A stretch of 64,000 nt of DNA from Streptomyces tauricus (GTDB lineage: Bacteria > Actinomycetota > Actinomycetes > Streptomycetales > Streptomycetaceae), in the NCBI RefSeq assembly GCF_014650955.1, contig NZ_BMVY01000003.1, forward strand, positions 248,001-312,000, written 5' to 3'. A model generated the notes under the pieces. The model was not told the origin of the DNA and did no database searches. It was given only the letters and a program-made list of their open reading frames with translations. Numbering within the stretch: position 1 is the first letter of the stretch; each line of letters opens with the position of its first letter. Shown in pieces: positions 50,915 through 58,418 of this stretch. A program made the translations under genes and the position numbers.

Positions 50915-52077
50915 GCGACCTCGAATGTCCCTTTCCCGTCGTCCTCGCGGGCGCCCGCGGGCACGGCCGCTGGCACCTGGAAAACATCCGCCGCCTCCAG
51001 GACAAGGGCCTGGTCCGCCTCGCCGGCATCTGCGAACTGACCCCGCTCACGGACGAGGAACTGGCCGGCTTCCTCACACCCGGGCAACTCCCCGAGCAAT
51101 CCGCCGACTTCGGCGCACTGCTGGACTCCACCGGCGCCGCGATCGCCGTGATCTGCACACCGATCCCCACCCACACCGACCTGGCGCTGACGGCCGCCGC
51201 CAGGGGCGTACACCTCCTGCTGGAGAAGCCGCCGGCCCCGTCGTACGCCGAGTTCCGCCGGATGGCCGACGGGGTCGCGGCGGCCGGGGTGGTGTGCCAG
51301 ATCGGCTTCCAGTCGATGGGCTCGCACGCCGTGCCCGCGATCCGGGAGCTGATCGCGCGGGGCACGATCGGCAGCGTGCACGGCATCGGCGGGGCCGGGG
51401 CCTGGGGCCGCGCCGAGGAGTACTACCGCCGCGCGCCCTGGGCGGGACGGCGCCGGATGAACGGGGCCGACGTCGTCGACGGCGTCCTGACGAACCCCCT
51501 CGCCCACGCCGTGGCCACCGCACTCGCACTCGACGGCGCCACCCGCGCCGAGGACGTCACCGGCATCGAGACCGAGCTGCTGCGCGCCAACGACATCGAG
51601 TCCGACGACACCTCCTGCGTCCGCGTCACCACCGCGCGCGGCAGCCGGATCACCGTCGCCGCGACCCTGTGCGCCGAACACCCCGACGAGCCGTACGTCC
51701 TCGTGCACGGCACCAGCGGCCGCATCACCTTCTGGTACAAGCAGGACCGCGTCCTCGTGCAGCGCACGGGGCACGGCCCGCAGGAGCTCAGCCTCGGCAG
51801 GACCGACCTTCTGGAGAACCTGGTCGAACATCTCGAAGGGCGGGCCGAGTTGCTGGTCACCCCCGACGAGACCGGCGCCTTCATGAAGGTCGTCGAGGCG
51901 ATCCGGCAGGCGCCCGACCCGGTCGCGCTGCCCGACGGCGCCTGGTACCTCGACGCCGACGAGCACCGCCGGGTCGTGCCCGGGGTCGACGGACTCGTCG
52001 CGGCCGCCGCCGACACCCTCGCCCTCTACTCCGAGCTGGGCGCCTCGTGGGCACTGTCGAAAGAGGTGAGCACCTGA
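50911..52077 (+). CDS. Gfo/Idh/MocA-family sugar oxidoreductase
   Basis: 388 residues. N-terminal NAD(P) Rossmann region (VVLAGARGHGRWHLENI; AVICTPIPTHTDLALTAAARGVHLLLEKPPAPS, where EKP carries the family lysine) and a C-terminal alpha/beta domain. Overlaps both neighbours by one to four bases. Paired here with a DUF6807 protein, a common combination in plant-glycan operons. Probably oxidises or epimerises a released sugar; substrate unknown. Confidence 0.9.
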   Translation: MSDLECPFPVVLAGARGHGRWHLENIRRLQDKGLVRLAGICELTPLTDEELAGFLTPGQLPEQSADFGALLDSTGAAIAVICTPIPTHTDLALTAAARGVHLLLEKPPAPSYAEFRRMADGVAAAGVVCQIGFQSMGSHAVPAIRELIARGTIGSVHGIGGAGAWGRAEEYYRRAPWAGRRRMNGADVVDGVLTNPLAHAVATALALDGATRAEDVTGIETELLRANDIESDDTSCVRVTTARGSRITVAATLCAEHPDEPYVLVHGTSGRITFWYKQDRVLVQRTGHGPQELSLGRTDLLENLVEHLEGRAELLVTPDETGAFMKVVEAIRQAPDPVALPDGAWYLDADEHRRVVPGVDGLVAAAADTLALYSELGASWALSKEVST

Positions 52078-52919
52078 TGAACAACGAGTCGCTGGTCCTG
52101 CGCGTCGCGGGCCGCCCGGTCGGCCGTTACATCGCCCGGCCCGAACTGGCGCCGACCCTGTCACCGCGTCCGTACCTCCATCCCGTCACCACCCTGGTCG
52201 GCACGGCTGTCACCGAACTCAGCCCCGCCGACCACCTCCATCACCTCGGCGTCGGTGTAGCCGTTCCCGACGTCGAGGGTCACAACTTCTGGGGCGGCCG
52301 CACCTTCGTACGCGACCAGGGGCCGACCGAGCTGGACAACCACGGCGCCCAGCGGCACGCGGCGTTCCAGCTGCGCGACCCGGACGGCTTCGTGGAGGAG
52401 CTGCGCTGGGTCGCCGGGGGAGCCGAGCTGCTGCGCGAACGGCGTACGGTCGCGGCGACCGAACTGACCGACACCGCCTGGGCGTTGGACTTCACCTTCT
52501 CGCTCACCAACACCACCTCCGGGCCCCTGTCGATCGGCAGCCCGGCGACCAACGGCCGGCCCGGCGCGGCGTACGGCGGCTTCTTCTGGCGGGCCCGCAA
52601 GGAGGCCGAACCGCCGGCCGTGTTCACGGCGGACACCGAGGGCGAGGACGCGGCGCACGGCACGCGCGCCGGCTGGGTGGCGCTCGCGGGAACCGGCTGG
52701 ACGCTGGTGTTCGCCGGGGCCACGGACCGCACCCGGCGCGACCCGTGGTTCGTGCGCGGCGCCGAGTACCCGGGCGTCGGCTCGTCCCTGGCCCACGAGG
52801 AGCGGCTGCCGGTCCCGGCGGGGGAGACCGTCGTACGCCGGGTCGTCACCGTGGTCGCCGACGGCCGCCTCGACCGGGCCGAGGCGGCGGCGCTCGTCCG
52901 CAAGGCGGTGAGCCCGTGA
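52077..52919 (+). CDS. DUF6807 (PmoA-like) family protein
   Basis: 280 residues, mostly beta. HPVTTLVGTAVTELSPADHLHHLGVGVAV and FWGGRTFVRDQGPTELDNHG are typical of the family, with a His-rich stretch that may bind metal. No signal peptide, so cytoplasmic. The ATG shares its A with the Gfo/Idh stop. Biochemical role unknown; linkage with Gfo/Idh enzymes and glycoside hydrolases is recurrent. Confidence 0.85.
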   Translation: MNNESLVLRVAGRPVGRYIARPELAPTLSPRPYLHPVTTLVGTAVTELSPADHLHHLGVGVAVPDVEGHNFWGGRTFVRDQGPTELDNHGAQRHAAFQLRDPDGFVEELRWVAGGAELLRERRTVAATELTDTAWALDFTFSLTNTTSGPLSIGSPATNGRPGAAYGGFFWRARKEAEPPAVFTADTEGEDAAHGTRAGWVALAGTGWTLVFAGATDRTRRDPWFVRGAEYPGVGSSLAHEERLPVPAGETVVRRVVTVVADGRLDRAEAAALVRKAVSP

Positions 52920-54595
52920 ACGGCCAGGACACACCGTTGCGAGGCCAGGACAACCCCTTGCGAGGTCAGGAGAAGGACTTGAGTGGTCAGGAGAGGGCCC
53001 TCAGCGGTCAGGACGCGCCCGCCGTCACCGCCGACCTCGGCGACGGCACGTACCGCAACCCGGTCCTGGACGCCGACTGGTCCGACCCGGACCTCCTGCG
53101 CGTCGGCGACGACTACTACCTCACCGCCTCCAGTTTCGGCCGGGCCCCGGGCCTGCCGCTGCTGCACTCCCGCGACCTGGTCAACTGGACGCTGATCGGC
53201 CACGCGCTCCAACGCCTCGAACCGGCACGGGATTTCAGGAAGCCCCGGCACGACTGCGGGGTCTGGGCACCCTCGTTACGGCACCACGACGACCGCTTCT
53301 GGATCTTCTGGGGCGACCCCGACCACGGCATCTTCCAGGTCAACGCACCTGAGATACGCGGCCCTTGGACCCGCCCCCACCTCATCAAGGCGGGCAAGGG
53401 ACTCATCGACGCCTGCCCGCTGTGGGACGAGGACAGCGGCGAGGCGTACCTCGTGCACGGCTGGGCCAGATCCCGCTCCGGCGTCAAGAACCGGCTCACC
53501 GGCCACCGCATGCGGCCCGACGGCACCGGTCTGCTCGACGAGGGCAAGCTGATCGTGGACGGCGACCGCATCCCCGGCTGGTTCACCCTCGAAGGCCCGA
53601 AGCTGTACCGGCACGACGGCTGGTTCTGGATCTTCGCCCCCGCGGGCGGGGTAGAGACCGGCTGGCAGGGCGCCTTCCGCTCGCGCGGCTTCTTCGGCCC
53701 GTACGAGGAGAGGGTCGTCCTGGAGCAGGGCGACACCGACGTCAACGGCCCCCACCAGGGCGGCTGGGTGTCCACCCCGTCCGGCGAGCACTGGTTCGCG
53801 CACTTCCAGCAGAAGGGCGCGTACGGGAGGGTCGTCCACCTCCAGCCGATGCGCTGGGGCCGGGACGGCTGGCCGGTCATCGGCGACGAGGGCACCCCCG
53901 TGGCCGTACACCGCAAGCCCGACCTGCCGCGGCAGCCGCTCTCCGCGCCCGCCACCGACGACGACTTCCCCGGCGGGCGGTTCGGACGCCAGTGGCAGTG
54001 GACCGCCAACCCGCAGGACGGCTGGGCGACCCAGCACTCCGGCGACGGGCTGCGGCTGAGCTGCGTACGGTCGGCGGACGCGGACGATCCGCGCAAGCTC
54101 GCGAACGTGCTCACCCAGCGGCTGCCCGGCACCCCGTGCACCGTCGAGGTCGAGCTGCGGCTCGACGCCGAGGAGCCGGGCGCACGGGCCGGACTCGCCG
54201 TACTGGGCGACGCGTTCAGCTGGATCGGGCTCGAACGGGGGGCCGACGGGACGGTCCACCTCGTGCACCGGTTCGGCGACTCGGTCGCGGAGCGGGAGCG
54301 CGACGCGGCGCATCCGCGGATGGCACCCGGGGGACGGGTCCGGCTGCGGATCGAGGTGGGAGCGGGGGCGCGCTGCCGCTTCTCGTACGACCTCGGCGAC
54401 GGCGACGGCTGGGAGTCCTCGGGGCAGGTCTTCGCGGCCACCCCCTGGCGCTGGGTCGGCGCCCTGCTCGGCCTCTTCGGGGTCGCGCCGTCCGGCGGGG
54501 GACACGCGGGGGCGGCCACGTTCACGCGGTTCCGCGTCACCGCCCGCGAGACCGACCGCGGCGCCGCCGGCCGCAGCACTGTGTCACCTGTCTGA
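52916..54595 (+). CDS. GH43-family glycosidase with C-terminal beta-sandwich
   Basis: 559 residues, no signal peptide. N-terminal heptad-like repeats (GQDTPLRGQDNPLRG...), then the GH43 five-bladed propeller: general base D57 in DADWSDPDLL, WDEDSGEAYLVHGWA, and the catalytic acid in FTLEGPKLYR. Residues about 350-545 form a concanavalin-like domain as in xylosidases/arabinosidases. Cytoplasmic location implies action on imported arabino- or xylo-oligomers. Codon 121 is TTA (53276-53278), linking its translation to bldA. GTG start overlaps the upstream gene. Confidence 0.9.
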   Translation: MNGQDTPLRGQDNPLRGQEKDLSGQERALSGQDAPAVTADLGDGTYRNPVLDADWSDPDLLRVGDDYYLTASSFGRAPGLPLLHSRDLVNWTLIGHALQRLEPARDFRKPRHDCGVWAPSLRHHDDRFWIFWGDPDHGIFQVNAPEIRGPWTRPHLIKAGKGLIDACPLWDEDSGEAYLVHGWARSRSGVKNRLTGHRMRPDGTGLLDEGKLIVDGDRIPGWFTLEGPKLYRHDGWFWIFAPAGGVETGWQGAFRSRGFFGPYEERVVLEQGDTDVNGPHQGGWVSTPSGEHWFAHFQQKGAYGRVVHLQPMRWGRDGWPVIGDEGTPVAVHRKPDLPRQPLSAPATDDDFPGGRFGRQWQWTANPQDGWATQHSGDGLRLSCVRSADADDPRKLANVLTQRLPGTPCTVEVELRLDAEEPGARAGLAVLGDAFSWIGLERGADGTVHLVHRFGDSVAERERDAAHPRMAPGGRVRLRIEVGAGARCRFSYDLGDGDGWESSGQVFAATPWRWVGALLGLFGVAPSGGGHAGAATFTRFRVTARETDRGAAGRSTVSPV

Positions 54596-54637
54596 CCGCA
54601 CCACGTCATCACCGATGTAAGCCTGTGGGGAGCCGCA

Positions 54638-55801
54638 ATGACACACTTCCGGAGCAAGCGCTTGCCGAGACCGGGGCCGGAGCCAGGACCGAGGCCGAGG
54701 CCGAGGTCGGGACCGATGTCGGGGCCCAGGCTGGGTCCCGGTTCCGGCCGGGTACTGGTCACGGTCGCCGCACTCGTGGCCGCACTGGGGCTGGGGGCCC
54801 TGGCACCGGCCGAGGCGGCCCCCGGGAGGGCTCCGGCGGGGTCCGCCGACACCGCGCACGGGTTCGCCTCGCTCGAAGGCGGTACGACCGGAGGCGCCGG
54901 CGGCGAGGTCGTCACCGTGACCACCCAGGCCGACCTGGAGCGCTACGCGGCGGCCGAGGAGCCGTACGTCATCCGGGTGGCCGGGACGATCAAGGCGGAG
55001 CCGTTCGGCGCGAACATCGCCGTGGCCTCGGACAAGACCCTCATCGGCGTCGGCACGGCGGGGGAACTCGTCCAGGGCGAACTGCACCTCGCCCCCGGCA
55101 CCCACAACGTGATCATCCGCAACCTGACGATCCGCGACTCGTACGTCGAGGGCGACTGGGACTGCAAGGACACCGACTTCGACGGCATCCAGCTGGACAC
55201 CGCCCACCACGTCTGGATCGACCACAACCGCTTCTCGCGGATCTGCGACGGACAGCTCGACGTCCGCAAGGACAGCGAGTACGTCACCGTCTCCTACAAC
55301 CGCTTCGAGGACAACAACAAGACCTTCGGCATCGGCTGGACGCCGAACGTGCGGACGCAGATCACCATCGACCACAACTGGTTCCGCGGGACGAAGCAGC
55401 GCAACCCGTCCGCCGACAACTGCGCCTACGCGCACCTCTACAACAACTACCTGACCGCGCAGGCGGACCCCGGCGACCCGGTGTGGACCTACGGCAACTG
55501 GTCCCGCGGTCTGACGAAGATGGTCATCGAGAACAGTTACTACGACGGCGTCCAGCACCCCTACCAGGCCGACGCGACGGCCGAGTTGGTGCAGCGCGGG
55601 TCGATCCTCAAGGACACCACCGGCCGGCACGAGGCATGGGGCGCGGCCTTCGAGCCGCAGGACTTCTACGACTACCGGCCCGACCCCGCGGCGGCCGTCC
55701 CCGCGCTCGTGTCCAGGTTCTCCGGGCCGCAGAAGAAGCTCGGTCACCACTCCACAGCGACACAACCCTCGTTGGATCCAGAAGAAGAGAGCCGATCATG
55801 A
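54638..55801 (+). CDS. Secreted pectate lyase, PL1 family
   Basis: 387 residues. Pro/Gly/Arg-rich leader, then a signal helix (VLVTVAALVAALGLGALAPAEA) and a PL1 beta-helix: DFDGIQLDTAHHVWIDHNRFSRICDGQLDV contains the vWiDH block and calcium aspartates; DHNWFRGTKQRNPSA carries the catalytic Arg region. It cleaves polygalacturonate by beta-elimination outside the cell. ATG at 54638 with GGGGAG upstream; an ATG at 54716 would give a shorter leader. The stop overlaps the binding-protein gene. Confidence 0.92.
   Translation: MTHFRSKRLPRPGPEPGPRPRPRSGPMSGPRLGPGSGRVLVTVAALVAALGLGALAPAEAAPGRAPAGSADTAHGFASLEGGTTGGAGGEVVTVTTQADLERYAAAEEPYVIRVAGTIKAEPFGANIAVASDKTLIGVGTAGELVQGELHLAPGTHNVIIRNLTIRDSYVEGDWDCKDTDFDGIQLDTAHHVWIDHNRFSRICDGQLDVRKDSEYVTVSYNRFEDNNKTFGIGWTPNVRTQITIDHNWFRGTKQRNPSADNCAYAHLYNNYLTAQADPGDPVWTYGNWSRGLTKMVIENSYYDGVQHPYQADATAELVQRGSILKDTTGRHEAWGAAFEPQDFYDYRPDPAAAVPALVSRFSGPQKKLGHHSTATQPSLDPEEESRS
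54654..54665. promoter_or_regulatory. Second LacI-type operator, inside the pectate lyase start region
   Basis: GCAAGCGCTTGC, a perfect 12-bp palindrome at codons 6-10 of the lyase gene. Matches the core of the site at 48964. Confidence 0.5.
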
Positions 55802-57168
55802 AGAGCAGCATTCGCAGCAGCAGTAGAGGAGCGCGCCGCTCCGCCGCCGCCGTCGCCGTGAGCGCCGTCCTCGCGCTGACCGCCACCGCCTGCGGTGACG
55901 ACGGCAGCGGTTCGTCCGGCGACAAGGGCGCCGAGGGCAGTGGCAAGGGCGAGATCACCTTCTGGGACAACAACGGCGGTGTCCGCACCGACATCTGGAA
56001 GGAGATCATCGCCGACTTCGAGAAGGCGAACCCGGACATCGACGTCAAGTACGTCCCGATCGCCGCCACCGAGTACCAGTCCAAGGTCGACACCTCCATC
56101 CAGGCCAAGGGGCTGCCGGACGTCGGCGGTGTCGGCGCGGCGATGCTCGCGGGCTTCGCCGCGCAGAACGCGCTGGAGCCGCTGGACGACCGCCTCGGCA
56201 AGTCCTCCCTGAACGGCAAGCTCAACGAGGACATGGTCAAGTCGCTCAAGGCCGCGGGCGGCGGCGGTGCCGACGACAGCACCCTGTACTCGGTGCCCAC
56301 CTCCGCCAACAACGGCGTGCTCTACTACCGCACCGACCTGTTCAAGAGCGCCGGCCTGGACGCGCCGACCACCTGGGACAAGTTCTACGAGGCCGCCGAC
56401 AAGCTCACCGACAAGGACAAGAACGCCTTCGGTTACACCATCCGCGGTGGCGCCGGTTCCATCGCCCAGGCGCTCGACGCGATGTACGGGCAGTCCGGCA
56501 TCACCTCGTTCTGGGACTCGGGCAACGAGAAGACCACGGTCAACGACCCGAAGAACGTGGCGGCGCTGGAGAAGTACACAGGCCTCTTCAAGAAGGTCAC
56601 CCCGGCCGCCGACCTCAACAACGACTTCACCAAGATGGTCGCGCAGTGGGACTCCGGCACGATCGGCATGCTCAACCACAACCTGGGCTCCTACCAGGAC
56701 CATGTGAAGGCGCTGGGCGCGGAGAAGTTCCGCGGTATTCCGCAGCCGGTCGGGCCCGGGGGCAAGCGGGTTCAGGTGTCCAACCCCGTGGACGGGCTGG
56801 GCATCTTCAAGACGTCCAAGAACAAGGACGCGGCGTGGAAGTTCATCGAGTTCGCCACGGCGAAGGCGCAGAACTCCAAGTTCAACGAGTCCGCGGGGCA
56901 GGTGCCGTCGAACACCGACGCGGCGAAGGACGCGTGGGTCTCCGAGGCCGAGCCGACGAAGTTGGCGGCCGAGGCGCTGACCGACGGTTCCACGACGATC
57001 GTTCAGCTGCCGTACTACCTGCCCGACTGGAACACCATCTCGAAGACGGACAATGAGCCGGCTTTCCAGAAGGTGCTGAACGGGTCGTTGAGCGAGAAGG
57101 AATTCCTGGACACGTTGGCCGATCAGCTCAATGAGGCTCAGACGGAGTGGAACGAGCAGAAGGGGTAG
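55798..57168 (+). CDS. Lipoprotein solute-binding protein of the sugar ABC transporter
   Basis: 456 residues. Lipobox LTATAC (C32) after a basic, Ser-rich start, then a Ser/Gly linker and a family-1 binding fold (ITFWDNNGGVRTDIWKEIIADFEKANPDIDVKYVPI; NNGVLYYRTDLFKSAGLDAPTTWDKFYEAADKL). Last gene of the operon, co-translated with the pectate lyase (ATGA). Usually such genes come first. It should deliver pectin- or arabinan-derived oligomers to the two permeases at 49074-50914. Confidence 0.92.
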   Translation: MKSSIRSSSRGARRSAAAVAVSAVLALTATACGDDGSGSSGDKGAEGSGKGEITFWDNNGGVRTDIWKEIIADFEKANPDIDVKYVPIAATEYQSKVDTSIQAKGLPDVGGVGAAMLAGFAAQNALEPLDDRLGKSSLNGKLNEDMVKSLKAAGGGGADDSTLYSVPTSANNGVLYYRTDLFKSAGLDAPTTWDKFYEAADKLTDKDKNAFGYTIRGGAGSIAQALDAMYGQSGITSFWDSGNEKTTVNDPKNVAALEKYTGLFKKVTPAADLNNDFTKMVAQWDSGTIGMLNHNLGSYQDHVKALGAEKFRGIPQPVGPGGKRVQVSNPVDGLGIFKTSKNKDAAWKFIEFATAKAQNSKFNESAGQVPSNTDAAKDAWVSEAEPTKLAAEALTDGSTTIVQLPYYLPDWNTISKTDNEPAFQKVLNGSLSEKEFLDTLADQLNEAQTEWNEQKG

Positions 57169-57208
57169 CGCCGGCCGCTGGTTGGGGTTGTGGGTGACTG
57201 CGGGGCCG

Positions 57209-57345
57209 TTGTGGCTGGTCGCGCAGTTCCCCGCGCCCCTTTAAGCGTAAAGATTGCGCCGTTCCCCGCGCCCCTAAAGACAAAAGACTGCGCCGTTCCC
57301 CGCGCCCCTGAAGGGCGAAAGACTGCGTCGTTCCCCGCGACCCAT
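57209..57345. repeat. Tandem repeat array A (35-bp period) of the dispersed repeat
   Basis: Starts TTGTGGCTGGT, then four copies of the GCGCCGTTCCCCGCGCCCCT core at 57221, 57256, 57290 and 57325, each after the first preceded by AAAGA(C/T)T. Nearly identical in length and order to array B at 58241-58377. Confidence 0.88.
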
Positions 57346-57382
57346 AAGACCCGTGTCCCTGAGAAGCGAAAGGCATATTGTT

Positions 57383-58183
57383 GTGAGCCTTAGTCGTAGA
57401 CAGGTCACCACCGCTGCGCTTGCCGCTGTTCCGCTTGCCGTCGGCGGGACCGGGCCCGCTGTCGCCGCCTCGCAGGGGCGGCATCGTGGCCGGACGCTCT
57501 TCATCGCCGGTGACTCCACCGCCGCTCAGAAGTACGCCGATGCCGCGCCCGAGACCGGGTGGGGGATGGCGCTGCCGTTCTTCCTGCGGGACGGCCTGGT
57601 CGTCGCCAACCATGCCGTGAACGGGCGGAGTTCGAAGAGCTTCATCGACGAAGGGCGCCTCGACGTCATTCTCGCCGCGGTCCGGCCAGGCGATCTGCTG
57701 CTCGTCCAGTTCGGGCACAACGACTCCAAGAGCGCCGATCCCGCGCGGTACACCGAGCCGTGGACGACGTACCAGGACTATCTCCGGCAGTACGTCGACG
57801 GGGCGCGGGCGCGGGGGGTGCGGCCCGTGCTCGCCACGTCCGTGGAGCGGCGGAAGTTCGACACCGACGGGAATGCCGTGGCGACCCACGGCGACTATCC
57901 GGCGGCCATGCGGGGCCTCGCCGAGGAGGAGGGGGTGGCTCTCCTCGACGTTCAGGCGCTGTCGATCGCCCGCTGGCAGGAGCTGGGGGTCGAGGAGACG
58001 AAGAAGTACTTCAACTGGACCGATGTCGAACAGGACAACACGCATTTCAATCCGCCCGGGGCGGTTGCCGTGGCCCGGATGGTGGCGGGGGAGTTGTCCC
58101 GGCGCCGGGTGATCGGGGCGCGGGATGTTCGGCGGTTGGGTGAGGTGATTCCGGAGTCGTGGATCACTTGGCCTGAGGCCTGA
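57383..58183 (+). CDS. Rhamnogalacturonan acetylesterase-like SGNH hydrolase (CE12)
   Basis: 266 residues from the GTG at 57383 (AAAGG nine bases upstream). Tat-like signal SLSRRQVTTAALAAVPLAV. SGNH blocks: FIAGDSTA (Ser), AVNGRSSKSF (Gly), QFGHND (Asn), and DNTHFNPPG with the catalytic Asp-x2-His. Family members remove acetyl groups from rhamnogalacturonan. An ATG at 57353 would extend into the repeat array and mask the signal. The stop lies in a heptamer repeat. Flanked by arrays A and B. Confidence 0.9.
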   Translation: MSLSRRQVTTAALAAVPLAVGGTGPAVAASQGRHRGRTLFIAGDSTAAQKYADAAPETGWGMALPFFLRDGLVVANHAVNGRSSKSFIDEGRLDVILAAVRPGDLLLVQFGHNDSKSADPARYTEPWTTYQDYLRQYVDGARARGVRPVLATSVERRKFDTDGNAVATHGDYPAAMRGLAEEEGVALLDVQALSIARWQELGVEETKKYFNWTDVEQDNTHFNPPGAVAVARMVAGELSRRRVIGARDVRRLGEVIPESWITWPEA

Positions 58184-58225
58184 GGCCTGAGGCCTGAGGC
58201 CTGAGGCCTGAGGCCTGAGGCCTGA
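58170..58225. repeat. Heptamer tandem repeat (GGCCTGA)8 over the esterase stop
   Basis: Eight exact copies of GGCCTGA. The seven-base period puts a TGA in each reading frame in turn; the esterase ends at the second one (58181-58183). Confidence 0.92.
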
Positions 58226-58240
58226 GCGTCTGCCGGTGCG

Positions 58241-58377
58241 TTGTGGCTGGTTGCGGCGTTCCCCGCGCTCTTGAAGACGCAAAGATTGCGCCGTTCCCCG
58301 CGCCCCTAAAAGACAAAAGACTGCGCCGTTCCCCGCGCCCCTGGACGGCGACAGGCTGCGCCGTTCCCCGCGGCCCT
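58241..58377. repeat. Tandem repeat array B (35-bp period) of the dispersed repeat
   Basis: Starts TTGTGGCTGGT like array A; cores at 58253, 58288, 58323 and 58358. Both arrays are about 137 bases and share the internal linkers (AAAGATT, then CAAAAGACT). Lies 42 bases before the next pectate lyase start. Confidence 0.88.
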
Positions 58378-58418
58378 GGGTGAGTTGTCCCATTCTCTGT
58401 TTGGAAGGAACCGTCGTT

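Noticed and set aside
53365..55797. Long in-frame extension upstream of the solute-binding protein
   Set aside because: The lipoprotein signal and the ATGA overlap at 55798 define the start; the extension is antifamily sequence across GH43 and lyase genes.
57209..58377. CRISPR array
   Set aside because: Repeats are GC-rich with short, related linkers rather than unique spacers, match intergenic repeats elsewhere in the window, and no cas genes are present.
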